This document shows, in pieces, positions 1-8,188 of a DNA stretch of 14,012 nucleotides. Within the stretch, counting starts at the first letter, position 1; each line of letters opens with the position of its first letter. A program made the position numbers and the translations under genes. The notes beneath the pieces are model-generated. The model worked only from the letters and a program-made list of their open reading frames with translations, was not told where the DNA came from and searched no databases. This stretch comes from Ignavibacteria bacterium. Lineage in GTDB: Bacteria; Bacteroidota; Ignavibacteria; Tepidaquicellales; OLB5. Location of the stretch: positions 1 to 14,012 of the forward strand of contig JAUQWT010000315.1 of NCBI GenBank assembly GCA_030835005.1. The letters are read 5' to 3'.

Positions 1-173
1 CCCCATGAAAGGAACGTTCCCACGGCAATTGCCGCCAAATGTTCACTTCCAAGCTTGCCTATCCAAAATGAATCAAGTATGGCAATTGCAAGGCTTCTGC
101 CAAGGTTCTGAAAGAACACTGGCCATGCAAGCCTGATTATCTGCCTGTTTAAATTTCCTGTTGTAGTCAGCAA
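1..173 (-). CDS. MATE-family efflux transporter, N-terminal fragment (runs off left edge)
   Basis: Only the first 57 codons are in the window. The translated start reads LLTTTGNLNRQIIRLAWPVF and continues through LDSFWIGKLGSEHLAAIAVG, the usual opening of MATE (multidrug and toxin extrusion) antiporters: a short N-terminal amphipathic stretch, then TM1 with the Asp-x-x-Trp-x-Gly-x-Leu-Gly motif. MATE proteins are 12-TM inner-membrane antiporters that expel organic cations or lipid-like compounds using Na+ or H+; the substrate here cannot be told. The frame is closed by a TGA at 186-188 and holds no ATG or GTG before the conserved part, so I chose the TTG at 171-173, with AAGAGA about 8 bases upstream. 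It begins 4 bases after the tadA stop and is probably cotranscribed with mutS and tadA. The family call is fairly secure; the exact start is less so. Confidence 0.75.
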   Translation of the reverse strand, partial: MLTTTGNLNRQIIRLAWPVFFQNLGRSLAIAILDSFWIGKLGSEHLAAIAVGTFLSW

Positions 174-177
174 ATCG

Positions 178-627
178 TTATCTCTTCACTTCAAAAAAGC
201 TTCTTATGATCTCTCCGCATTTCTCATACATTATTCCGCCTGTTACACTGAGTTCATGATTAAGAGATGAATTGTTTGTTATGTTAAGTACTGAGCCACA
301 CGCCCCTGTCTTGTTATCAAATGCACCAAAATACAAGGCTTCCATCTTTGAAAGCACAATTGCCCCGGCACACATTGAGCAGGGCTCCAGTGTAACATAC
401 ATTGTGCATCCAAGCAGTACTTTTGATGAAAGATATCCTGCCGCTGAAGTTATGGCAATTATTTCGGCATGAGCAGTAGGGTCACGGAGTGTCTCAACCT
501 GATTAAACCCCTTGCCGATAATACGGTCTTCAAAAACCACCACTGCGCCAATCGGAATTTCTTTCATTTCATAAGCCTTCTCAGCTTCCTTGTACGCGTA
601 CTGCATCCATATTTCGTGTTGTGTCAT
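178..627 (-). CDS. tadA: tRNA-specific adenosine deaminase TadA
   Basis: A 149-residue cytidine/deoxycytidylate deaminase-fold enzyme that converts adenosine 34 to inosine in the anticodon of tRNA-Arg(ACG), acting as a homodimer in the cytoplasm. The catalytic signature is complete: TAHAE at residues 51-55 (His53 zinc ligand, Glu55 proton shuttle) and PCSMCAGAI at 82-90 (Cys83 and Cys86 zinc ligands). The N-terminal helix, the EIPIGAVVV strand and the length fit TadA better than riboflavin or dCMP deaminases. The ATG lies within the last codons of mutS (ATGA overlap), which suggests translational coupling, and no Shine-Dalgarno is visible. A free-base guanine or cytosine deaminase is an alternative, but TAHAE plus PCSMC and the length favour TadA. 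Confidence 0.93.
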   Translation of the reverse strand: MTQHEIWMQYAYKEAEKAYEMKEIPIGAVVVFEDRIIGKGFNQVETLRDPTAHAEIIAITSAAGYLSSKVLLGCTMYVTLEPCSMCAGAIVLSKMEALYFGAFDNKTGACGSVLNITNNSSLNHELSVTGGIMYEKCGEIIRSFFEVKR

Positions 628-3236
628 TTACGTGTGAGCTTCTTCAGTTCCTGCAGTTTATTCAAAGCATCTAACGGAGTCATGTTCTCAAGATCTATCT
701 TACTTAATATATCATTCAGTTCGTTATCCTTATACTCAAACAGGTTTATTTGGAATTCATCTTTCCGTCTCGAGCGCTCTTCACGTTTTTCAAGGTTACC
801 AAGTATTTCCTTCGCGCGCTTAGTAACAATTTCCGGCAATCCCGCCATTTGCGCGACATGTATTCCAAAGCTGTGATCAGCTGTGCCATCATTTATTTTA
901 TGAAGGAAAATTACTTTATCGCCAATTTCTTTAACTTCTACCCTGGAGTTTTTTATTCTGGGGTAAAGACTGGCAAGAGCATTTAGCTCATGGTAATGTG
1001 TTGCAAAAAGTGTCTTTGCCTTTGCTATCGGATTCTCATGAATGTACTCTGTAATTGCCCATGCAATTGAAATTCCGTCATAAGTGCTTGTGCCGCGTCC
1101 TACTTCATCAAGCAGAACAAGGCTTTTTGGTGTTAAATTGTTCAATATGTTTGCAGATTCCTGCATTTCGACAAGAAAAGTACTTTCACCTCTTGCAATG
1201 TTATCCATTGCCCCAACTCTTGTGAATATCCTGTCGCAAATTCCTATCGTTGCCTTTTTTGCAGGCACAAATGAACCTATTTGCGCAAGCAGAACTATGA
1301 GCCCAAGCTGTCTCAGGTACGAAGATTTACCGCTCATGTTGGGACCAGTAATAATGATAACCTGATTCACTTCGGGATCGAGATTTGTATCATTCGGCAC
1401 GTATTTTTCACCCGCCGGCAGAAGCTGTTCAATCACAGGATGGCGCCCGTCTCCGATCTCAATTGTGTCACCTTCATTTACAGCAGGACAAATATATTTA
1501 TATTGCTCGGCAATCTCTGCGAATCCGATAAGTACATCCAGAATACCTATCATAGCGGCATTCAACTGAATGTCACTTGCAAACTCAACCACCTTCAGGC
1601 GAACATCATTAAAAAGTTCTGCTTCAAGCACTGAGATTTTATCATGAGCGCTTAGTATCTTCTCTTCATATTCCTTAAGTTCCTGTGTAATGAATCTTTC
1701 TGCGTTTACAAGAGTTTGTTTTCGAACGTAGCCTTCGATCTTATCAGCTTTGACAAGATTTGCTTTGGATATTTCTATATAATAACCAAAAACTCTGTTG
1801 TAGTTTACTTTTAGTGAATTAATCTTAGTTTTCTCACGCTCTTTACGCTGATAATTCTCCAGCCATGCCTCGCCGGAATTCATTATTCCGATCAGTTCAT
1901 CAAGCTCTTTATTGTATCCCTGTTTGATTATCCCTTTCCCTCCAATATTTGTATCTGAAGGAACAGTTACATCTTCATTAATTGAACTTTCTATCAGCAT
2001 TGAAAGATCATCAAGCTGCTTCAAATTATTGTTAATATCACTTAGTGTTTTTACCTTACTGCCCGCAATGTACGATTTTACTTCTGTGATAGTTTTAAGT
2101 GAATATTTCAGATTGACAAGATCTCTGGCAACAGCCCTTGCGGTTGCGATCTTGGATATTAGTCTCTCAAGGTCACCAATGCTCTTGAATATAGTGATCA
2201 GGTTCTTCCTCAGTGGCTTGTTCTCATAAAATTCCAAAACACATTCCTGCCGCTTCTGAATCTGTGATAACTTCTTCAAAGGGCGGGATATCCAGTTCTT
2301 CAAAAGCCGCGCTCCCATTGCGGTTTGGGTTCTATCCATTATAGATATCAGTGTTCCTTCACGGCTGCCTTCAGAAAGTGATGAGATTATCTCCAGGTTC
2401 CTTTTTGTGGAGTTATCGAGTACAATGTAATCGCTTGTATCATAAAGGGATACTTTGTTTATATGCGATAGGTTTCCCTTTTGCGTCTCATTAATGTAAT
2501 TCAGTATTCCGCCTGCAGCAATTATGCCAAGCGGATAGTCTTCAATCCCAAAACCTTTTAGTGATTTAGTCCTAAATTGTGTAAGGAGTAACTCCGTGCA
2601 GTAATCGTGATTAAATATCCATTCATCCAGCTTTGTAATTGTAATTCTGTTGTGAAAAACCGGATTAGGATCCATATCCAGCAAACCGGCAAACAAACTC
2701 TTCTGGGATTTTGATATTATTACTTCGGCGGGATTTATCAGCTCAAGCTGGTCTTTAATACTCTTAAAGGACATCTCACACGCAGAAAACTCTCCGGTAG
2801 ATATATCGCAAAAAGCAAAGCCGCATCTTTCATCCTTTACAAAAAAGCATGCAATGTAATTATTGCTTTTGTGATCCAGCAGCTTGTCCGAAAATGTCAA
2901 GCCCGGCGTTACTACTTCAACTACATCGCGCTTTACAATTCCCTTTGCAAGCTTAGGGTCTTCCATCTGTTCGCAAACCGCCACTTTGTAGCCTGCTTTA
3001 ACCAGTTTTGGCAGATAATTATCAATTGCATGGTGTGGAAATCCGGCAAGAGCTACGTCGCTGGCAGCCCCGTGCGCTCGCTTGGTCAAGGTTATTCCCA
3101 GCACCTTTGAAGCAATATGTGCATCTGTATCAAAGGTTTCAAAGAAATCTCCCATACGGAACAAGAGCACAGTATCCGGGTACTTAGCTTTGATTTGGGA
3201 ATATTGCCGCATAAGCGGTGTCTGGGTTTCTGCCAT
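624..3236 (-). CDS. mutS: DNA mismatch repair protein MutS
   Basis: An 870-residue, full-length MutS1 protein that recognises base mismatches and small loops and hands over to MutL. Domain I carries the mismatch-reading Phe-x-Glu motif in GDFFETF (residues 29-35; Phe31 and Glu33). The connector and lever/clamp domains fill about 120-580. The ABC-type ATPase has Walker A GPNMSGKS at 631-638, the ARGEST signature region at 681-686, Walker B LVLLDEVGRGTS at 706-717, and the THYHEL H-loop at 746-751. QINLF at 829-833 matches the beta-clamp binding motif (QxxLF) common near MutS C-termini, followed by the usual Leu-rich tail. MutS2 is excluded by the presence of domain I and the absence of a Smr domain. 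The ATG start agrees with the family start (MxxxTPLMRQY). It is the first gene of a mutS-tadA-MATE run; no clear promoter was seen in the 91 bases upstream. Confidence 0.98.
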   Translation of the reverse strand: MAETQTPLMRQYSQIKAKYPDTVLLFRMGDFFETFDTDAHIASKVLGITLTKRAHGAASDVALAGFPHHAIDNYLPKLVKAGYKVAVCEQMEDPKLAKGIVKRDVVEVVTPGLTFSDKLLDHKSNNYIACFFVKDERCGFAFCDISTGEFSACEMSFKSIKDQLELINPAEVIISKSQKSLFAGLLDMDPNPVFHNRITITKLDEWIFNHDYCTELLLTQFRTKSLKGFGIEDYPLGIIAAGGILNYINETQKGNLSHINKVSLYDTSDYIVLDNSTKRNLEIISSLSEGSREGTLISIMDRTQTAMGARLLKNWISRPLKKLSQIQKRQECVLEFYENKPLRKNLITIFKSIGDLERLISKIATARAVARDLVNLKYSLKTITEVKSYIAGSKVKTLSDINNNLKQLDDLSMLIESSINEDVTVPSDTNIGGKGIIKQGYNKELDELIGIMNSGEAWLENYQRKEREKTKINSLKVNYNRVFGYYIEISKANLVKADKIEGYVRKQTLVNAERFITQELKEYEEKILSAHDKISVLEAELFNDVRLKVVEFASDIQLNAAMIGILDVLIGFAEIAEQYKYICPAVNEGDTIEIGDGRHPVIEQLLPAGEKYVPNDTNLDPEVNQVIIITGPNMSGKSSYLRQLGLIVLLAQIGSFVPAKKATIGICDRIFTRVGAMDNIARGESTFLVEMQESANILNNLTPKSLVLLDEVGRGTSTYDGISIAWAITEYIHENPIAKAKTLFATHYHELNALASLYPRIKNSRVEVKEIGDKVIFLHKINDGTADHSFGIHVAQMAGLPEIVTKRAKEILGNLEKREERSRRKDEFQINLFEYKDNELNDILSKIDLENMTPLDALNKLQELKKLTRK

Positions 3237-3327
3237 TAAAAGTGGTTAATAATTGGGAATCAGCAAAAATACCTTAAAAATGGGGGAGTTTCAATTGAGA
3301 AATTATAAAGGTCAAGTGTTAATAACT

Positions 3328-3867
3328 TCATTCCCTGATTAAATACAGTCTATTATCTTCCACAAGATAAAGCATCGGTGCTATCTGAATCTTGGGATAC
3401 ACTTGCCTCATCCGGATAGACTCACTTAATGTAAAATCAATTTCATTTCTTATTTCAAACTTGGGAGAAAATTCTGTGAAATGTTCTTCCGCCTGTTCTT
3501 TGCTCCAGCCTGCATTTTTCACTAGTCCATTAACGAAAATTTCTTTCTTCGATGCAAGATCAACCATTCCGCAATGATTATGTCCAATTAACGCTATATG
3601 TTTAACGCCGCCAACAGAAATTGCAAACGATACTTTGAACCCGCTGTAGCTCAAGTTTGCACCTCCTGCCCGGATGATAAATGCAAAGTTATCGGGAATG
3701 TTCAAATGTTTACGGTTATCCATACACATCCCGATCAGAAGCTGGGCGCTGGAATAGTTGTCAAAAGGTTTGTTCAGGTTATGATACTCAAGTAAATTGC
3801 CAATTGGTGTATCTGTATATTGATCAGGAATTGACCCCCGCGAGTTAATTTCAATTAATCTATCCAT
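3328..3867 (-). CDS. beta-class carbonic anhydrase-like zinc protein
   Basis: A 179-residue protein of the beta carbonic anhydrase family, which interconverts CO2 and bicarbonate in the cytoplasm. Numbered from the ATG, the zinc-site motifs are CMDNR (Cys48, Asp50, Arg52) and HNHCGM (His96, Cys99): two Cys and one His ligand plus the Asp-Arg dyad that gates the fourth ligand. The region between reads FIIRAGGANL, where typical members have a Val-Arg-Asn-Ala-Gly-Asn stretch, so the active-site loop differs. The small size resembles the short Cab-type bacterial and archaeal enzymes. No signal peptide is seen. I chose the ATG at 3865-3867; a TTG two codons upstream (3871-3873) is possible. It stands alone, divergent from tmk. 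Catalytic activity is likely, but the loop change leaves room for a related zinc-protein role. Confidence 0.82.
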   Translation of the reverse strand: MDRLIEINSRGSIPDQYTDTPIGNLLEYHNLNKPFDNYSSAQLLIGMCMDNRKHLNIPDNFAFIIRAGGANLSYSGFKVSFAISVGGVKHIALIGHNHCGMVDLASKKEIFVNGLVKNAGWSKEQAEEHFTEFSPKFEIRNEIDFTLSESIRMRQVYPKIQIAPMLYLVEDNRLYLIRE

Positions 3868-3902
3868 TTTCAATCATTTTCTTGATGTATCCGGCAAAAT
3901 AT

Positions 3903-3930
3903 ATATTAAAATGATACCATAAAATGTCAA
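3903..3930 (-). promoter_or_regulatory. Candidate sigma70-type promoter for the carbonic anhydrase gene
   Basis: On the minus strand a perfect TTGACA (3925-3930) is followed after 16 bases by TAATAT (3903-3908), a 4-of-6 match to TATAAT. The expected start of transcription would lie about 30 bases upstream of the ATG. The region between the carbonic anhydrase gene and tmk is about 120 bases and very AT-rich, so chance matches to the -10 box are easy. The same hexamer works at position 9404 in this window, which makes the call more credible. Confidence 0.4.
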
Positions 3931-3987
3931 TTTAATTAAACTATATAAATGGTTATTTTGACAAAATTTTAAAGTTCAAAAGACTAT

Positions 3988-4605
3988 ATGTTTATTACTT
4001 TCGAAGGACTCGATTTTTCAGGCAAATCTACACAGGCTAAAATGCTGGGTGAATATCTAAGCTCGCACAAGATCAGAAACATCCTGCTGCGCGAGCCCGG
4101 AGGAACAACAATCTCAGAAAAAGTAAGGGAGATCATTTTAGACCGTGAACACATAGAAATGACCCCTCTTACCGAATTCATGTTATTTTCGGCCTCTCGT
4201 TCACAGCTTGTCAGCCAGGTGATAATACCGCATCTAAAGCGCGGATATGTAGTAATTTGTGATAGATACTATGATTCTTCCACAGCTTACCAGTCATATG
4301 GCGGCAGTTTGGAACTTAAAGCAGTCAAAAAAGTTAATGAAATAGCTTCAGGCGGACTTAAGCCCGATATTACATTTCTCATTGATATTTCGCCCAAACA
4401 GGCATTTGAGCGGGCTATTCTAAGAGGAAATGCCAAAGACAGGATGGAAAACAAGAACTTAAAGTTCTATAATAAGGTTTATAGAGGTTTCAGGGATATT
4501 GCAAACAAGAATAAGAAAAGATTTGTTGTAATAAATGGCTCGCTTACCATAGGGCAAATCCACACAATAATAACAGAAACAGTAAATAAGAAACTAAAAT
4601 CATAA
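3988..4605 (+). CDS. tmk: Thymidylate (dTMP) kinase
   Basis: A 205-residue P-loop kinase that phosphorylates dTMP to dTDP for DNA synthesis, in the cytoplasm. It opens MFITFEGLDFSGKST, with Walker A GLDFSGKST at residues 7-15. REPGGT at 35-40 is the dTMP-contacting segment, DRYYDSSTAYQ at 92-102 is the family DR(Y/F) signature, and the Arg-containing LID segment covers about 143-155. The length and motif order match Tmk. The ATG is fixed by the family N-terminus. No Shine-Dalgarno precedes it. It heads a plus-strand run: the next ATG lies one base after its TAA. The downstream protease and TauE-like gene have no obvious link to nucleotide metabolism. Confidence 0.97.
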   Translation: MFITFEGLDFSGKSTQAKMLGEYLSSHKIRNILLREPGGTTISEKVREIILDREHIEMTPLTEFMLFSASRSQLVSQVIIPHLKRGYVVICDRYYDSSTAYQSYGGSLELKAVKKVNEIASGGLKPDITFLIDISPKQAFERAILRGNAKDRMENKNLKFYNKVYRGFRDIANKNKKRFVVINGSLTIGQIHTIITETVNKKLKS

Positions 4606-4606
4606 T

Positions 4607-6268
4607 ATGATCAAACTAATTTCTCTCAGAAAGCTCTCCTTATTCCTCGCAGCACTGTTTATCTTAACTAGTGCAAGTACCTTCAGTGGCGGTGATGATG
4701 ACGTCTATACGCAGATCAACAAAAACATGGATGTATTCGGCAAGTTGTATAAAGAAATAATGCTGGATTACGTTGATGAAATTGACGGCGATAAATTCAT
4801 GAAAGCGGGTATTGAAGGAATGCTTGGAACACTTGATCCGTATACAAACTTTCTTGATGAATCACGCAAAGATGAGGTTGATCTGATCACAACCGGTAAA
4901 TACGGGGGAGTTGGAATAACTGTGGGGATGAAAGACAGTATTATCATTATTACCGATATTCTTGAAGGCTACTCAGCTCAGAGAGAAGGTTTAAGGCGAG
5001 GTGACAAGATTCTCAGTATTGACGGCAATTCAATGGCTGGCAGAAAAATGGGAGATGTAAGATCGTTCACGCGTGGTGAACCCGGTACAAAAATGAATAT
5101 GAAAGTACAGCGCGGAGATAAAGAGCTTGATTTTACACTCACCCGTCAGGAAATACAGCTTAAGAACGTTAGCTACAAAGGAACTATCGAAGACGGTATA
5201 GGTTATATTAAGCTTGATAGATTCAGCCGTTATGCTGAAAACGAGATCGTTGATGCGATAAACGAGATCAAGTCAAAGGGAGATGTTAAAGGCATCATAC
5301 TTGATATGCGCGGAAATCCGGGCGGTTTGCTTGATGCGGCAATAGGAATCCTTAACAAGTTTGTTGATAAAGGCAACTTACTCCTCACAACAAAAGGAAG
5401 AAAGCTTGATTCAGAGCGCAAGTATTTTTCTTCAGAAACACCTCTTGTAAATAAAGATGTTTCGCTTGTAATAATAATAGATGAAGGAACTGCTTCGGCC
5501 AGTGAAATAGTGGCCGGCGCCATACAGGATCTCGATAGGGGAGTAATTGTCGGCACTAAATCGTTTGGTAAAGGCCTTGTACAGGTTTTTCAGCCATTGA
5601 GCTTTGGAAATCAGCTGAAAATAACTAACCAGAAATATTATACTCCCAGCGGAAGGTGGATACAATCCAAGAATTATTTCAAAGAAAATAAGTATGGTGT
5701 TTTCAAGCCAAATCCATATTTTAATCAAAAGGAATTCAAAACAATTGGGGGCAGAACGGTTTTTGCCGAAGGGGGAATAACTCCTGACCGGATAATTGAT
5801 GTTGTTAAGAATAATGAACTTCTGGAGGCCCTTAATTATGAAGATATGTATTTCAGGTTTGCTGCCAAGTACACTGAAGAAAATCCTGATGCAAGCCGCT
5901 TTGTAATGAGCGATGATATTTTGAACCAGTTTTACCAGTATGTAAGTAATTCTGATTTTGTCTTCAATACCGATGCAGAACAGGAACTTGCTTTGCTGAA
6001 AAAAGATGCCGATGATAAACAGTATTCTGAAAAAGTAAAGAGCTATATAGGACTGCTTGAAGGGGAATTGAAAGCCGAAAAGTTCAGGGATTTCGAGAAA
6101 TCAAAACCTGTTATTACGCAGAAGCTTGAGTACGAGATGCTTAAGAAGTACAGCATGCCTGAAAAGGTTGTAATCGAATCGGGCTTAAAAGGAGACCAGC
6201 AGGTGCAGGAAGCTATCCTGATAATAAAAGACAGAGGCTTATATAACAGCCTTTTGGAACCCAGATAA
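4607..6268 (+). CDS. Exported S41-family C-terminal processing protease (CtpA/Prc-like) with PDZ domain
   Basis: A 553-residue serine protease of the carboxy-terminal processing family, expected in the periplasm, where such enzymes trim or degrade envelope proteins recognised by their C-termini. An N-terminal signal peptide spans about residues 1-26 (Lys/Arg, a Leu/Ala-rich core, then Ser/Ala). A PDZ domain lies at about 95-180 (KYGGVGITVG to the REG-LRRGD-ILSIDG segment). The S41 core holds DMRGNPGG at 233-240 and GTASASE at 294-300. Ser297 and Lys322 (in SFGKG) are 25 residues apart, the spacing of the Ser-Lys dyad in Prc, and Gln326 fits the third catalytic position. Residues about 400-553 form a mixed helical extension, typical of FCB-group homologues. 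It starts one base after tmk. Its native substrate is unknown. Confidence 0.93.
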   Translation: MIKLISLRKLSLFLAALFILTSASTFSGGDDDVYTQINKNMDVFGKLYKEIMLDYVDEIDGDKFMKAGIEGMLGTLDPYTNFLDESRKDEVDLITTGKYGGVGITVGMKDSIIIITDILEGYSAQREGLRRGDKILSIDGNSMAGRKMGDVRSFTRGEPGTKMNMKVQRGDKELDFTLTRQEIQLKNVSYKGTIEDGIGYIKLDRFSRYAENEIVDAINEIKSKGDVKGIILDMRGNPGGLLDAAIGILNKFVDKGNLLLTTKGRKLDSERKYFSSETPLVNKDVSLVIIIDEGTASASEIVAGAIQDLDRGVIVGTKSFGKGLVQVFQPLSFGNQLKITNQKYYTPSGRWIQSKNYFKENKYGVFKPNPYFNQKEFKTIGGRTVFAEGGITPDRIIDVVKNNELLEALNYEDMYFRFAAKYTEENPDASRFVMSDDILNQFYQYVSNSDFVFNTDAEQELALLKKDADDKQYSEKVKSYIGLLEGELKAEKFRDFEKSKPVITQKLEYEMLKKYSMPEKVVIESGLKGDQQVQEAILIIKDRGLYNSLLEPR

Positions 6269-6269
6269 A

Positions 6270-7085
6270 TTGAGCATTGAAGTAATTCTGATGCTGCTGG
6301 GTGTTGGAGTTGCAGCAGGAGTTTTATCCGGAATGTTCGGAGTTGGGGGCGGTATTATTATCGTCCCTTCTTTAATTGCTGTTTACGCATATACGGGTTT
6401 TGATTCGCCTTATCTCGTCCATATTGCAATAGCAACAAGCCTTTTTACAATAATTTTCACAAGTCTCTCATCATCTCATAAGCATTTCGGTCATGGTAAT
6501 GTTGAGTGGAAAGCCGCGCTGATAATAGGTCTTTCAAGCGCTATAACAGTGTATTTATTTTCAAAGATTGCCATTTTAATGCCGGGAGATACATTGAAAA
6601 AGATATTTTCCATTATACTTGCAATTGTTGCTGTAAAAATGCTATTTGATAAGAAGATTGATCCTGCACTAAAAGATGACAGTAGGACTGAAGTATACAG
6701 TAAATGGATTTGTTTCGGGATTGGGATACTAAGCGGCGCCATTGCGGCTTTTTCGGGACTTGGTGGAGGAGTATTTGTAATTCCTTTAATGCACTATCTG
6801 ATGAAAGTACCGTTCAAAAAAGCTGTTGGTACTTCTTCTGCTGCGATCCTGATAACTGCAATAGCGGGAGTTTTTAGTTATTATCTAAATACACCTGCCG
6901 GGCTCATAAGTATTCCATATTCATTCGGAATGGTTGATACCATTTCCGCGTTACCGGTTATTGCTGCTTCAATCCCGCTTGCCAGATTAGGAGTATATAT
7001 AAACAGAAGAACGCATCATTACCTGCTGACAAAAATGTTTGCTTTATTTATCCTGATTGTTTCCGTCAAGCTGATTTTTTTCTGA
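6270..7085 (+). CDS. TauE/SafE-family membrane protein (putative anion/sulfite exporter)
   Basis: A 271-residue polytopic inner-membrane protein with about 8 hydrophobic segments and the duplicated TauE/SafE (former DUF81) signature: GMFGVGGGIIIVP at residues 21-33 and GLGGGVFVIP at 163-172. Each is followed by a Ser/Thr-rich helix (ATSLFTIIFTSLSSS; GTSSAAILITAIAG). The family is linked to export or uptake of sulfite, sulfoacetate and other small organic anions, but most members, including this one, have no assigned substrate. The start is set as TTG at 6270, one base after the protease stop; the first in-frame ATG at 6291 would cut into the first helix. The final 42 bases are also read on the other strand as the end of the PhoH-like gene. 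Confidence 0.85.
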   Translation: MSIEVILMLLGVGVAAGVLSGMFGVGGGIIIVPSLIAVYAYTGFDSPYLVHIAIATSLFTIIFTSLSSSHKHFGHGNVEWKAALIIGLSSAITVYLFSKIAILMPGDTLKKIFSIILAIVAVKMLFDKKIDPALKDDSRTEVYSKWICFGIGILSGAIAAFSGLGGGVFVIPLMHYLMKVPFKKAVGTSSAAILITAIAGVFSYYLNTPAGLISIPYSFGMVDTISALPVIAASIPLARLGVYINRRTHHYLLTKMFALFILIVSVKLIFF

Positions 7086-8084
7086 ACCGCCGTTTGAAAC
7101 ACTGCCGTTACTCCTGCTTGAAAACTCTTCGTATGCATTGATTATATCCTTCACCAGCCTGTGGCGAACTACATCCTTTTTATCAAGATATACAAATGCT
7201 ACACCATCAACATTTAAAAGAATGTTCTGTATCTGCACAAGTCCTGAGGTCTGCTTTGCCGGAAGGTCAATTTGTGTTATATCCCCGGTAATTATTGCCC
7301 TTGAGTTTACTCCAAGCCTGGTTAGGAACATCTTCATCTGCATTGAGGTGGCATTCTGAGCTTCGTCAAGTATTAAGAAAGCGTTATTCAGTGTACGGCC
7401 TCTCATATATGCCAGAGGAATAATTTCGATTATGTTCCGCTCAAAGTACATTTTCAGTTTATCCGCTGGAACCATATCTTCAAGTGCATCAAATAGTGGT
7501 TTCAGGTAAGGATTGACTTTTTCCGAGAGATCGCCGGGCAGAAATCCCAGGCTTTCACCCGCCTCCACAGCAGGACGGGATAGAAGTATCCTGTTGATTT
7601 TTTTTGATTTAAGGGCAGCCAGTGCAATTGCAACTGCAAGGTATGTTTTGCCGGTTCCCGCCGGACCTATTGCAAACACTATCTCGTTTTCTTTGGAGCT
7701 GCGGAATAATTCAAGCTGGCCCATTGTTTTGGGCTTAATGAAATCACTCTTTTCAACCAGAATTACATCATCAAGCTCTTCTCTTTTGATTCCAACTTTC
7801 TTTTCAAGCGCGGCATCTTGTGAGCCGGTAACAAGCTCAATTATGAGATTTACATCTCCTTCTGTAATTTTCCCCTGCCTTTTCTGCAAAAGCATTAGTT
7901 CCTTGAAAATGGTCTCAATCATTGCCAGCTCTTCAACTTCACCCTTAAGGTAAACATTCTCACCCCTGACTGTTATGTTGGAATTAAAACGTTCCCTGAT
8001 TGAATCTATATTTTTGTCATTAAACCCTGCAAAATTCACCAGGTCTATGCCATAAAGCGATATGTTCTTTTCGGTTACTATCAA
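7044..8084 (-). CDS. phoH: PhoH-like ATPase (YbeZ/PhoL family)
   Basis: A 346-residue cytoplasmic P-loop ATPase of the PhoH family, thought to act in RNA handling, often with the rRNA-maturation factor YbeY. Residues 1-70 form the small KH-like N-terminal domain. KRQGKITEGDV at 68-78 is a conserved linker. Walker A is GPAGTGKT at 140-147, followed by SRPAVEAGESLGFLPGDL at 169-186, Walker B LILDEAQNA at 237-245, TGDITQIDLP at 266-275 and the RHRLV Arg finger region at 307-311. Residues about 321-346 are a low-complexity Ser/Gly/Asn/Gln tail encoded where the gene overlaps TauE. The start is TTG at 8082-8084, supported by the family N-terminus and the absence of ATG or GTG just upstream. No ybeY is adjacent. 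No clear promoter is seen, so it may depend partly on read-through of the upstream terminator. Confidence 0.93.
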   Translation of the reverse strand: MIVTEKNISLYGIDLVNFAGFNDKNIDSIRERFNSNITVRGENVYLKGEVEELAMIETIFKELMLLQKRQGKITEGDVNLIIELVTGSQDAALEKKVGIKREELDDVILVEKSDFIKPKTMGQLELFRSSKENEIVFAIGPAGTGKTYLAVAIALAALKSKKINRILLSRPAVEAGESLGFLPGDLSEKVNPYLKPLFDALEDMVPADKLKMYFERNIIEIIPLAYMRGRTLNNAFLILDEAQNATSMQMKMFLTRLGVNSRAIITGDITQIDLPAKQTSGLVQIQNILLNVDGVAFVYLDKKDVVRHRLVKDIINAYEEFSSRSNGSVSNGGSEKNQLDGNNQDK

Positions 8085-8107
8085 GAATCTACGTGATATT
8101 GTTTTCG

Positions 8108-8143
8108 ATAAATAAACAAGCCCTTGAACCGGAGTCCAAGGGC
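8108..8143 (-). terminator. Intrinsic terminator of the lipoprotein-LysM operon
   Basis: Read on the minus strand, GCCCTTGGA-CTCCGG-TTCAAGGGC forms a 9-bp stem with one G-T pair and a 6-base loop (8120-8143), followed by TTGTTTATTTAT. It lies 45 bases after the stop of the LysM gene and just before the phoH start. A second, weaker inverted repeat (ACTTTG/CAAAGT at 8153-8158 and 8168-8173) lies between it and the LysM stop. Confidence 0.8.
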
Positions 8144-8188
8144 CTGAGAAATACTTTGTTTATTAAGCAAAGTGAAATCAGAAGTTAA

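Noticed and set aside
624..3236. MutS2 or a mobile-element-associated MutS
   Set aside because: The mismatch-reading Phe-x-Glu domain, full length and beta-clamp motif mark an ordinary MutS1, and no transfer signs surround it.
7513..7953. Long open frame on the plus strand opposite phoH
   Set aside because: It lies wholly within phoH in antisense, has no recognisable motif, and is rich in Ser/Ile/Leu as expected of a shadow frame. The same applies to the open frames opposite mutS, guaA and the LysM genes.
8153..8173. ACTTTG/CAAAGT hairpin as a second terminator after the first LysM gene
   Set aside because: The stem is only 6 bp, AT-rich, with a 9-base loop and no following T run. The stronger hairpin at 8120-8143 explains termination.
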